DNA from: Euphorbia lathyris
Taxonomy: Eukaryota; Streptophyta; Magnoliopsida; Malpighiales; Euphorbiaceae
DNA length: 64,000 bases
Assembly: GCF_963576675.1 (NCBI RefSeq)
Contig: NC_088913.1
Span: 23,763,001-23,827,000 of the forward strand
Direction: 5' to 3'
The position numbers and the translations under genes are program-made. Within the stretch, counting starts at the first letter, position 1, and the number at the start of each line of letters is the position of its first letter. Shown one piece after another: positions 8,503 to 19,472 of this stretch. The notes below the pieces were generated by a model. The model ran no database searches. It was not told where the DNA came from and saw only the letters and a program-made list of their open reading frames with translations.

Positions 8503-11500
8503 ATGGATTTAGATGAATGGGATGGCACTAGGGGCATGGACGAGGTTTACGTAAACCTAAATAGAGTGGATCCCTTCCACGACCCTACTACGCATTTGAG
8601 CCGGACACGCTGCAACGAGGTAAGTAATTTCTCACTTTTATTTGGCGTTCCTATCTGAACATGATTTGCATGCTAACCCTTAGGCTGCCTTAGAGGACCT
8701 TTAGCTAGAAAACATGAATTCCTTTACTTACAAGTAACACCTGTTTATTTCTTATAAGAATGCGCGCTATATGCATGTGAATAGTGACACTATGAATTAT
8801 GCATGCTAACAGTAAAAAACACCGTGAATAGCAAAAACGTGAATAGTGAACGTGAATAGTAAAACGTGAATAGTAAAAACTTAACTAATGCACGTGAACA
8901 GTAAAACTTAACTAATGCACGTGAATAGTGCGCGTGAATAGTAAAAACGTGAATAGTGCGCGTGAATAGTAAAGACTTAACTGATGCATGTAAATAGTAA
9001 AAACTTAACTAATGCACGTGAATAGTAAAAACGTGAATAGTAAAAACTTAACTAATGCACGTGAATAGTAAGAACGTGAATAGTAAAAACTTAACTAATG
9101 CACGTGAATAGTAAAAAACGCGAATAGTAAAAAACTTAACTAATGCACGTGAATAGTAAAACCTAATCTATGCTTCTTGTCGATGCAGACGAGAGTGGAT
9201 TAAAGAATTGACTAAACCTTACATGAATGACCCTAAAGGAGAGATTTTTACAGGAAGTTGGTCTTAACTGACCGGATGTCTCTAGGTTAGATAATGAAAG
9301 AATACCTAGTCTTAACGCGTTCTCATTAATTGCATGCTTTAGGAACTGTATTTAAATTTTCTTGTCTTGTTCTTTTTAGTTTATTGAGATTTCGGGGACC
9401 ACCGCCGAGATTCACTCGTGGTATGCTAGACTGGGTGCCGCGGCGAGAGCCCGCGTGCGCGAGTTAGGCTTCGAGCCTTTTATTGCAGCGTTGCCCCGCA
9501 CCAACGGGGTATGCGATCGTTTTGGCCTACGGGCCTTATGTGAGCGGTGGGTTGACTCGACCCACACCTTCCACCTTTCTTTTGGGGAGATGACCATCTC
9601 GCCGAGAGATTTTTCACTGCTGACAGGGTTGCGAGGGAGCAGCACTCCCGTTCCCTTTCATTTCGATATGATGCGACCACGGGTCGACCTTGCTAGGCTC
9701 GCTGCCTTGATTGGACCGGGAGTTCGCCCATGCGCCAAATCTACTCCGGCGAAGTTTATTTCCACCGCGAGCCTTTTGAGTCGGCGAGATTTCTGCGAGA
9801 CCGACGATACCGACTTGGCAGTTCGTAGCTTCTTGGTGTATGCTCTGAGTGAGACGATTTTCCGTACGAAGGGCGGGAAGGTACACGCAGGTCTCATTCA
9901 GGCACTCAGCGATTTGGATGCAGCGGCTTCCTACGATTGGGCGGGGGCAGGCTTAGCCTTTCTCTACAAGTTTTTGGATCTGACTTGCCGGAAGCGCAAG
10001 GATTTCGGTGGTTACACCTTTGCTCTGCTGGTACGTGATGCCTTCTTGACTTGCCCGTCTTATCTTCTTCGCGTTTTTTTTCACACTCCTAGTCCTTGTT
10101 TTTACCGCAGGTGTGGGCGTATGAGAGGCACGTCCTTCCCAGCCGGTCTCGACCTCGGCCGAGAGTACCGAGGCCGCCCTTCATGACCCGGTGGAGAGAT
10201 TTTGACTTGGGAGCCGAGAGGAGTCGGACGGTGCCGCGGCTCCTAGATTGGATCGACTCGCTGACCCTCAAACAGGTAGATTTTGCCTAATCGTGCTAGA
10301 TTTTTGTTTGAGTCTTTCTAACTTTCTCTTTGTGCATTTTTTTTTAGATTAAGTTCAGGTGGGACGACCTCGACTTCGGTCCCGATTATACGTATGTATC
10401 GATGATCCAGGAGCAGCAGTGTGTGCTCACCGGCCCCTGCGTGCGGGCATGGTATTTAGGGGACCGAGGCATCACCGGAGTTAGGGGCACTCACTGGACA
10501 CCGGGTGAGATTCCCGTTTCTATGTTCGCGGTGTGGACCATGCCCCTATCGACCATTCGTCGGGACTTGACCCGTCGGTTTGTTGGTAGAGCGGTGTGGA
10601 TTCACGCCGGGGGCCGTGAGCTTTACTTATCTACTCTGCTGAGCGCGAGGGATGCCCCGGCGGCAGCGATGGAGGTGGATCCGGTGGCAGATGTATTTTC
10701 GAGGGAGGCTGTCGCGGCAGTCTTTGGTCGGGAGGAGGTCCCGGTAAGTGGTTCCGCCCCCTTCTCATTTTACCATTTCATTCATGAGATGTTTAGAGGT
10801 TTTTATTGTGTGTTTTTTGCAGGAGGGATCCTGGAGGAGTGCCCATCTATCTGATTTCTTTGACGGCACTCGAGCTCAGACGTCTGTGTGCGAGCAGCCC
10901 TACTATGTCGGTGAGTCCTCCAGCACTGCCCGACCAGATAGGTCTTCCCTAGGTGTGCCCTTACCAGACTATGGGAGAGACTTTGCCACGATTTGTTATG
11001 ACGAGTCTGGGGCACCTTATGCGGGATTCGAGGCGGCTCCTCCCATCTTCTCCTCGAGGGTCCCATTTGATCCCTTAGACGCTTCGCTGACCACGAGGGA
11101 GACTTGTACGGATTACGTGGAGCTGTCTGGTTATCTCCGAGATCGCCTCAGCTTGCGCTGCACCGATCACCTGGTATGTATCATTACTTTACTTTAGTGT
11201 AGTGGAATGTATGCATGTATGTATGATTTATGTTCTTGCTTATGCTGCTTCTTATTTTTATCCACTTTTTCCTTCTTTTTCTTTAGAGCGATCTGCATGC
11301 CCACGAGCGGAGACAGAGCGAGTTAGTGCGGGAGGCCGACGCTCGAGTTGGTCAGGTGTACCAAGAGAGGAACGACCACTGGTCGGGGGTGATGCGATGG
11401 GAGACTGAGGGTCGCCTTACCGTTGAGGAGAGGGCGCACGATGAGTCGATTGGACGCCTCGCTGCCAAGGAGAGAGCACGAGCTGCTGATGAGAGAGCAC

Positions 11501-11625
11501 GAGTTTCTGATGAGAGAGCGCGAGCTGCTGATGAGAGGGCGCGAGCTGCCGAGGAGACACTATCTGCGGAGCGGGCATCACGTTTGAGGGAGTTTGAGGA
11601 CTATTGGGACTTCCCTCCGTATTAG
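8503..11625 (+). CDS. Plant mobile domain (MAIN-like) protein, antisense gene of element C
   Basis: Six exons join without a stop: 8503-8619, 9380-10030, 10111-10275, 10348-10743, 10823-11173 and 11287-11625, giving 672 residues. All five introns have GT and AG ends and are phase 0. The plant mobile domain is recognised by the block with R-W-V-D-S-T-H-T-F-H, then G-E-M-T-I-S-P-R-D-F, then L-L-T-G-L (exon 2). The last exon encodes a charged tail with four heptads of the form ERARAAD (11471-11556), probably a coiled coil. The family is present both in host genes and in transposons; its molecular activity is not established. It has its own TATA box and converges with pol, whose stop lies 478 bp away. 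The start was chosen because it gives M-D-L-D-E-W, followed by a DP-containing segment joined in phase to exon 2. Unlike gag-pol in the same element it has no lesion. It could be expressed or only recently lost. Confidence 0.85.
8780..9165 (+). repeat. CGTGAATAGTA repeats inside intron 1
   Basis: Repeats of GTGAATAGTAAAAA alternating with ACTTAACTAATGCAC fill much of the first intron (8620-9379) of the antisense gene. The period is irregular, with units mixed in higher-order blocks of about 28 to 45 bp. No splice signal inside it breaks the exon 1 to exon 2 join. Confidence 0.85.
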
Positions 11626-11918
11626 GCTCATTATGTATTGCTTTGTAGCTTTTATTATGGCTTTGTAGCTTTTATTAGAGTCTCCCCGTTGTATAGCTGA
11701 TGTATAGGGAGTGGGGGGAGTAGTAGGTAGGCTTTTTTGTGAAAAGTAGGATAAGAAATGTATAACTCATGATTCATATTACCATGCATTCAGTAGATTA
11801 TGATGATTCCAATCATTCTCGTCAAATATATTCATGCCTTTATTTATTTACAAACAACAGAAATACTTAGTCTCTTATACATTGTTTTTGTAATTGCTCA
11901 AGTTATAACTATTGTTAC

Positions 11919-12066
11919 CAGGACCCGCCTTTCGGTTTTCGGATCCCGGCGATTTTTCTCCTCTCCTTTTACTATCCCGGAATTTTTAAATGAGTGCCCT
12001 GTCGGGTTTTCACCCATTGGGATTTCCCTTATTGTTGCATAGGTCGCCCTTTGCGGGTTTTCAACC
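11919..12066 (-). repeat. Three GAAAACCCG-type units after pol in element C
   Basis: On the minus strand three related short units follow the integrase stop: 12066-12042, 12015-11992 and 11943-11921. Each has a core of GAAAACC(C)G, then A/C bases, then AGGGC or AGGCG, and each is flanked by complementary bases that could pair. They lie between the two convergent genes. Confidence 0.6.
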
Positions 12067-12102
12067 TATCAGGAATTTTTCTTTCTTTTTCTTTTTTCTT
12101 TC

Positions 12103-14067
12103 TTACGAAAAGTATTTCTTAAGCCTATCCAGGTTGGTAGGTTCGGAGAATTCCATGCCGTCCATTGTGGTTAACTTCACCGCTCCTTTGCTTAGTATCT
12201 TCTTCACGACGAATGGCCCTTCCCAGTTAGGCCTAAACTTCCCCCTTGGGTCGGTGTGCGTCACACGGATCTGTTTCAGCACCAAATCTCCTTCTTTGAT
12301 AGGGCTGGTCTTGACTTTTTTATTGAAAGCCCGAGCCATCCTTCTTTGATATAACTGTACATGGTAAAGCGCTTCCATCCTTTTCTCGTCAACTAGAGCC
12401 AACTGCTCACATCGCCTCTTCACCCATTCCGCCTCGGGAACTTCTGCCTCCACTGCGATTCTCAACGATTGCTTTTCGATCTCAATCGGCAAGACTGCTT
12501 CTGTTCCATACACCAAAGAGAATGGCGTTGCCCCAGTTGAGGTTCTAACTGTCGTGCGATAAGCCCACAACGCGAGTGGGAGGTGCTCATGCCAATTCCG
12601 ATGTGATTCCACCGTCTTCACGAGAATCCTCTTAAGGTTCTTATTAGCTGCTTCTACTGCTCCATTGGCCTATGGACGGTACGGAGAAGACCTGTGATGT
12701 TCAATGCCATATTCTCGGAAGAGATTTCTTACTTCCCCCTGAAACTGGACCCCATTATCCGTAATCATGTGATGAGGCACTCCGAACCTGGTGATCAAGT
12801 GTTTTTCAATGAACTTTCTCATCTGCTTGGATCCCAGTTTGCTAAACGACTCTGCTTCTACCCACTTGGTGAAATAATCGATGGCGACTGCAATAAACTT
12901 ATGTCCATTCGAAGCGTTAGGCCTTACTTCGCCAATGATGTCAATGCCCCAAGCAGCGAATGGCCAAATAGGTGCCAACACATGTAATTCCATGGCCGGA
13001 AGATGACTGCAATCACCGTGGATTTGACAATCGTGACATTTCTTTGCATACTCGTTACAATCTCTTTCCATGGTGAGCCAGTAGAAGCCTTGCCTAATAA
13101 TTTTCTTAGCTAGTACTGCCCCTCCCATATGGGCTCCACAAATTCCTGAATGTACCGATTCCATTGCCTCGCGGGCTTCTCCCGCATCCAAGCATCTTAG
13201 TTGTAACCCATCAATGTGCCTTTTGTAAAGCAAGTCGTTGTGGATGACGAACTGACGAGCTAACCTTCTAATCACAGCTTGATCCTTAGGTTCTGACTCT
13301 GCCGGATATGTTCCACTTTTCATGAAGTTCACGATATCGAAATACCACAGTTTTTCATCTGCCCCTAACAGCATTACGTCTTCGTAGCATGGTTTGTGAG
13401 ATCTTCTCAATATCAACGGTTTCGAGGCAAGGTTTCGGGGATTGTCCCAAACTGACACCAAAGTGGCCAAGGCATCTGCCGCCTGGTTCTGTGCTCGAGG
13501 AATATGATAGAAACGACATTCCTTGAATCTTTGTGCCAACCCCTCTAGCTGATCAAGGTATGGACGTAGTCTTTCTTCTCTTACCTCCCAATTTCCTTGT
13601 GCCTGTTCGATGATCAATTTTGAGTCACCCCAAATTTCGACATACGACGCTCCCAATGCTGCTAAGGACTCTAAGCCATAAATGCACGCTTCATATTCGG
13701 CCATATTATTGGTGAGAGGGAAGGATAACTTCTTGGCCATCGGGATCATTTCTCCTTCCGGTGAGGTAAGTAGTACTCCTACTCCGGCTCCATTCGAATT
13801 AACTACTCCGTCGAAGAACATTTTCCACGGTATAACTTCGATTGCGTTCAAGTGTTCATCGGGGAAATCATAGCTTATCTCTTCCTCTTCTGCATTCAGG
13901 GGTTGGTTAGCCAGAAACTCTGCCACGGCCCTCCCTTTGATAACCTTCTTCGTCATATATTCAATGTCAAACTCGGACAAAAGCAACAACCATCGGGCTA
14001 ACTTCCCCGTCAAGGATGGAGTTCGGTACAGGTACTTCACGGGGTCCATCCGAGAAATAATGATCAC
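12103..14067 (-). pseudogene. Element C second RNase H and integrase
   Basis: This is the distal part of pol, in the same frame as the RT part upstream but cut off by a TAA at 14074-14076. It begins with a linker and an archaeal-type RNase H: F-F-D-G (about residue 110), N-M-A-E-Y-E-A, G-D-S-K-L-I and N-Q-A-A-D-A-L, so all four acidic catalytic positions are present. Integrase follows with the HHCC zinc-binding part (H-S-G, G-A-H, K-K-C-H-D-C) and the core Asp residues in G-I-D-I-I-G and I-T-D-N-G. A TAG at about 12668 separates these from the third catalytic position, the Glu in G-A-V-E-A-A-N-K. The C-terminal part (G-D-L-V-L-K, then N-W-E-G-P-F-V-V) is normal. The enzyme would cut and join cDNA to chromosomal DNA. 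As read, the product is truncated before the active site is complete. Confidence 0.92.
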
Positions 14068-14076
14068 TTTATACGA

Positions 14077-16881
14077 TTAGAAATAGTGCCGTAGTTTCTT
14101 TGTCAACCATACTACTGCCACACGTATCTTTTCGATCATGTTGTACTTGAGCTCGTACTCTAGGAACTTCTTACTCAAATAATACACAACGTGTTCCACA
14201 CCGGTGTCTCCCTCTTGAGCCAACATTGCCCCAATAGATTGCTCCTCAATTGCTACGTAGAGGAGAAGCGGCTTTCCCAGTTTAGGCGGTCTCAGCACTG
14301 GCGGATTAGACAAATAGTTCCGGACGCTCTCCAAAGCTTGCTGACACTTATCATTCCAAATAGTGGGTTGGTCTTTCCTTAACAACTTAAAGATTGGCTC
14401 GCAGATTGCTGTGAGTCTCGCTATGAACCGACTGACATACTGAACCTGCCCCAGAAACCCTCTCACTTCCTTCTCATTTTTCGGCGCCGGCATCTCCTGT
14501 ATAGCTTTCACTTTATCATGATCCACCTCGATTCCCTTATTTCCGATTACATAACCTAAGATTTTCCCCGACGAAACGCCGAAAAAGAACTTCTTCGGGT
14601 TTAACCTTAGCTTGAATTCTGCAATTCGGGCCAAAAACTTCTCGAGCGCGGCAAAATGCCCTTCTCTTGTCTCTGATTTGACCATCATATCATCCACGTA
14701 GACTTCTACCTCCTTGTGTATCATATCATGGAACAGTGCTGTGGCCATTCGCTGGTAAGTTGCCCCGGCATTTTTCAAACCAAACGGCATTACTCTGTAA
14801 CAGTATGTCCCCCATTCAGTTGTGAACGAGGTCTTTGCTTTGTGCTTTTCGGCCATCTGAACTTGCATGTAGCCCATGAAACCATCCACATTCGTGTGTA
14901 AGACACTTGACGCTGCACTGTCGATCAATACGTCGATATGAGGCAATGCGAATTCATCCTTGGGGCACGCCTTGTTAAGATCTCTGTAATCCACGCACAT
15001 CCTCACTTTGCCGTCCTTTTTCGCAATTGGTACCACATTTGCGACCCAAGGGGGATAGTCGATCACTTCGATGAACCCTGCTTCTAATTGCTTCTTCACC
15101 TCTTCTCTGATCTTATCTGCCCATTCTGGTCTCATACGTCGGAGCTTCTGCTTTACGGGTCTTGCTTCGGGGTAAGTTGGAATGCGGTGAGTTACGATTG
15201 ATTGATCAATTCCAGGCATGTCTTCGTATGTCCAAGCAAACACAATTTCGTATTTTTTAATTATTCTCTCGAATTCTTTTCTCTCTTCAATAGTTAATTC
15301 TTGAGCAATTTGTATAAGTTTAGGATTTTCATCCGTACCAAGATTGAAAGTTGACATTTCTATTGCATTGATTTCAAATGTAGGCATGTTATATGAATGA
15401 GAATGCATGGAATGATCATGATCAACATCAAGCAAGTAAGCAAAATCAGAATTCATTTCATTGATAGCATGGGTGATTACATCATCTGATTCAAACAAAG
15501 CAGTAATACAATTTTCATCATCAGGGCCTTCAGACTTCTCATATGCTTCGGAGGTACTAGGCTCATTCACCGCTCCTGTAGTTGCTTCAATGGTGATGAC
15601 TTGCTCCTCGGCATTCAAATCTAGCATCATAATCTCCTCGACAAGGCAGCTCGCCTTTCCTTTGCCCCAGTCGGCAACATCATTGAAGATTTCGAACCCC
15701 GGCAGAATCTTTCCTTCTGTGCTAGTCCATGACTCGGGGATTCCTGAATACGCCTTTCCATGCCCCTCATTCACGAAGTACTTCCTTAGGCCCACTTTTC
15801 CTTCGCCACTCGTATTGGACGGACCTCCCTGCTCATATCCCAAACCCCTCCGGGTTTTCTGACTCTTAAAGTCCGAAAATTCTGGCAACCCCTGATGGTG
15901 TGCTCCTAAACCCATTCCTGGGATGAAACCTCCCTTCATCATCTTTACCACATCGGTGGTCATGCTGGACTCGTAAATCCCGGAGACTTGGAATCCGGAG
16001 AAAAGCTGTGGCTCAATTCCCAATGCTGCCACCGAGCTCAATTTCTCAGCTCGGATTGTCACTATCTCCTCCCCGAAGGGGAATTTAATCATTTGGTAGA
16101 GCGTGGAGGGCACACCTCCCAACTTATGGAACCAAGGGCGTCCCAACATAACGGCAAAGGTTACCGGGATATCCAACACTGTGAACTCGGTTTCTTCCTC
16201 ATGCGGCCCCACTTTCAACTTGGCCTTGAAGACCCCTTCAATGTGCCTACGGCTGTCATCATACGCTCTAATAACAGTTTCAGAAGCTGTCAAGTCTCCT
16301 CTTTCCACTCCCAACTTCGACAAGAGTTTCAACGGGCAAACATTAATAGCCGATCCATCATCGACCATCACACAGCTAGTCTTCTTTCCGTTAAGTTCCG
16401 CTCGGATATACAATGGCTTATTGTGAGCCTTCCCCTCTTCTGGGAGATCCTCGTCGGTAAATGTGATCTCAGTTTTCTTTCGAGCCATAATTTCCCCTAC
16501 TAGCGCTGCCGGCTCAGTATCGGTAGAAATAACCAGATTCTGCAACTCCTTCATTAGGTTCTCACGATGGTACTTAGAATGACATAAAACTTCCCAGACT
16601 GTGGACTTAGCCTGCGTCTTCTTCAACTGCTCAAGAACTTGGTCATCGGGCTTAGGAGCCGACCCTTCTCCAATCTTAGTTTCTATCATAGGTGCCTTCC
16701 CCTCGGCCACACAACCTGATCTCGTCATTACCGCAACTTCCGGCTCATCATCCGATTCGTCCCAAATGTTAATAGGAACCCTCCGATTAGCATCTTCCTC
16801 GTCCGAAGAACTCTCCCAAATGTCCACGACCATTAAATCCATGACGTGAGGAACATTCGGATTCAAGTAAAAGGGATCTGC
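14077..16881 (-). pseudogene. Element C protease, G-patch-like motif, reverse transcriptase and first RNase H
   Basis: One open stretch, part of a 1,189-residue frame that starts at 17646. Counting from that start, the aspartic protease has V-D-D-G-S-A near residues 428-433 (first Asp catalytic) and a matching L-G-R-P-W near 501-505. A glycine-rich segment at about 570-604, with G-M-G-L-G and R-R-G-L-G-Y, resembles a G-patch, a feature known after the protease of some retroelements. RT covers about 850-1060 with M-C-V-D-Y-R-D-L-N, the catalytic Asp in N-V-D-G-F, and Y-V-D-D at 983-986. A degenerate RNase H follows up to L-R-H-Y-F. A TAA then stops the frame before the second RNase H. RT active-site residues are present, so the block is damaged only at its end. 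The enzyme would copy the element RNA in cytoplasmic particles. Confidence 0.92.
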
Positions 16882-17979
16882 CGATCCATACAAAGCCCAA
16901 CCTATCAACTCATCATAGTCACGGAGGGACACCCTGCTCATTCTTCTGGCGGCCAACGGAATAGCACCTCGTTGTATGCACATAAGCTGCACCTTATCGC
17001 TCATTGTTTCATGGCACTGCTCATAACGGTGCCTCCACCTTCTAGCATAATCCACAAATGGTTCCTCGGGGAATTGCCTAATCCTGTCCAGATCGTCCAG
17101 GGATCCCATCCACGGAATGTACATTTCATATCTTGCCACAAAGGCACTTCTGAGCGATACCCAATGACCCATTTCTTCCTCTGATAGACCTTGATGCCAC
17201 AATAAGGCTTCACCCATCAAGGTTTCCGGAAAATGTTCATGAAACTCACACTGCGGAAATCCGGCGTCATACATATGATTGCAGAATAACCTCGCATGCT
17301 CCACAGGATCCTGGTATCCACCATACCTAGGCATCACTAACACCGCATCAGGTGTTTGGTAAGACGGGGAATCAGGGGTTTGCTCTGCCAGCATCCACAC
17401 TATATACTCCTTGATAAATCTTTTCATCATTGCCGCCCAATCGGTCTTAACATACATCGGCAGCGACATGTACCACATTAACGGTTCACCCATCAACGAA
17501 TTACAAAACAAGCTAGTGATCTCTTCCTCTTTAAAGCCCAAGGGTGCCATGGCTGACAAGTAGAAGTGAAGGTGCTCCATAGGATCCTTATTGCCATTAT
17601 ACTTGCTAACCCTCGGCAATGGACGTTTGATGGGTCCGATCTGCATTGCAAAGCGCTCCGCAGTTTTATCTTCAGCTCTTTAGTACTTTTCTAGAAACAA
17701 ATCCGACAACTGATCCCAATCACGCTTGCAAGAATCGGGTAATGAGTGGAACCATTCCAAAGGCTCGCCTACCAGCGAATGGTGGAACCACTGAGCAATT
17801 TCATCTACTCCGAAGGATTCAATGAACATGTCGTGCATATATTCACGCAAGTGCACCTCGGGATCCCTTCCTCCACTAAACAAACCCAAATTTGGCACAA
17901 TAGTCCGAGACGACCCTTCTCCGGTCTCTTCAGCACTATCCTCATCATACGGTGCTCCACCATCCGAACCTTCTCCCAT
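16882..17979 (-). pseudogene. Three extra Gag-like modules ahead of the protease in element C
   Basis: Between the main Gag and the protease lie three more copies of the core of the retrotransposon Gag domain: M2 about 17901-17683, M3 about 17628-17404 and M4 about 17346-16882. Each has the pattern [F/Y]-x-G-x-x-D-P-x-x-H, then F-x3-L-x-G-x2-L-x-W and then a D-W or H-W before F-x3-Y. M2 and M3 are about 75 residues and lack the second half of the domain. M4 also has the second half, with F-V-D-Y-A-R-R-W-R and a terminal R-D-Y-D-E-L segment. A TAA at about 17677 lies between M2 and M3, in the same frame. The main Gag is in another frame. Several capsid-like modules in a row are not usual for Gypsy elements. 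Confidence 0.85.
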
Positions 17980-19472
17980 CGGTTCATCCTCTTGTTCTTC
18001 ACCAACACATTATTCTTTTCGTCGGAGTCCAACAACTCCTCTACATCTTCCTCAAAGGATTCCATCACTACAGTTTCTGTCAAACCAACTCCGATCATAC
18101 TCACCCTATGATTAGGCAATGGATTGCGCCTAACGGAAGGGTTCGCTGACGAAGGATCAGCTATCTTCTTCTCTTCGATTAAATCTTGGATTTCGTGTTT
18201 CAGCCTCTCGCAATTCTCAATTGTATGCCCATAACTGCTATGGAACTCACAATACCCTCTAGCCTGTATCTGCGGAGTAGGTGGCGCTTTGTTATACGGG
18301 GTAAGGGCTTTCAACAATCCCTTTTTCTGCAGACGCTCGAAAACTTTCGCGTAGGTCTGATCGAACTTGGCGAACCGCCTCTTTTCAATAGCATTAAGAT
18401 CAACCACTTTCACTGCTGCGGATTCCGTACTCGCGCTAGGCCCTCCGGCACTATATCCAGACTTCGTCCACTTGGTATAAGCTTTCTTTGGCTCCCCATC
18501 CCCTTCAACAGTCAAGGCACAACTATACATTTGATTGAAATCCGTAAACGGCATATACCACAACTCATTCTTGATATACGGCAACGTGTTGCCAACCACC
18601 ATTCGGATCTGATCCTGCTCGAGCGGTTTTTGTTTCATCACTGCGGCCTTAGCCCTCCATCTTTTCACAAAATCGGAAAAGGATTCCCCAGCCTGTTGCT
18701 TAGTGCTCTCTAACTCTTTCAAAGTGACCTCCAGCATGGTGTTAAAGCTATACTGAGCGATGAATGACTTCACTAATTCTTTCCAATCCCTCTTTGTCAC
18801 CATCGGCAATGCATGAAACCATGTGAGGGCAGCCCCCTCCAGGTAGGTGTTAAACAGCCCCAGGACTTGATCCTCAGTCAGGATCGTGTGCTTCATCACA
18901 GCAACATACTGGTTCATGTGAGCGGTGGGATCTCCAGTTCCATCGAACTTTTTCATGTCAGGGAGCTGAAATTTCAAAGGCAAGGTTGTTGCCGACAAAC
19001 AATTCTTCAAGTTATAGAAATCCTGACTTTCGGAACTTCCTCCGCGCAAGTCCTGCACTTCTTGTGTGATGTGTTGCTTCCACTCCTCTTCCTTAGCTTT
19101 CTCTTTTTCCAACTGTTTTCGGATATAATCCTGATAATCCTCTTCATTCCCAAAGCGAGGGCCATCGTTCACCTCATTCTCAGCACGCTTACTACCACTC
19201 TTGTTGTCCTTCAGTGCTAACTCAGCTAGCTGGGCCAAGATTGCGGCCAGCTGATCATTGATATTGTTCACAGAATTCTCCAATTCAGCCACTTTCTCGT
19301 TGGTCGCAGACATACTGACGGAAGACTGAGTGTACCTAGATGAAGATGATTCAGAAGCCACAACTACTGATTCGGAACTGTCTACTCGTAGCTGATCAAA
19401 CTGTCTGACAAGCCGATTACTCTCGCGAAACCACAACCGCTTAATGATGACGTCTGCGTGAACGGTATCCAT
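17980..19472 (-). pseudogene. Element C main Gag
   Basis: The frame begins at 19472 with a serine-rich N-terminus, then a coiled-coil-like segment (N-N-I-N-D-Q-L-A-A-I-L-A-Q-L-A) and a basic/acidic K-E-K-A-K-E-E-E-W stretch. The Gag domain follows (about residues 165-330): K-F-D-G-T-G-D-P-T-A-H, W-F-H-A-L-P, K-R-D-W and F-S-D-F-V-K-R-W-R. A single C-x-x-x-x-x-x-H-x-x-x-x-C-like motif with C-E-F-H and G-H-T-I-E-N-C follows near residue 430. Near 18005 the reading moves by one base into the frame of the extra Gag modules and pol; the original frame continues open to 17805 but its sequence no longer resembles Gag. I take this as a frameshift, though a programmed shift cannot be excluded. Gag forms the particle that packages element RNA. 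Confidence 0.88.

Noticed and set aside
9412..9897. Minus-strand frames opposite the plant-mobile-domain exon
   Set aside because: Shadows of exon 2 of the antisense gene.
12103..17979. Programmed frameshift or readthrough as explanation of all breaks in gag-pol
   Set aside because: Three separate nonsense codons, one inside the integrase core, cannot be explained by one recoding signal; only the gag-module shift near 18005 could be programmed.
17746..18149. Plus-strand frames within gag
   Set aside because: Shadows of the minus-strand gag frame.
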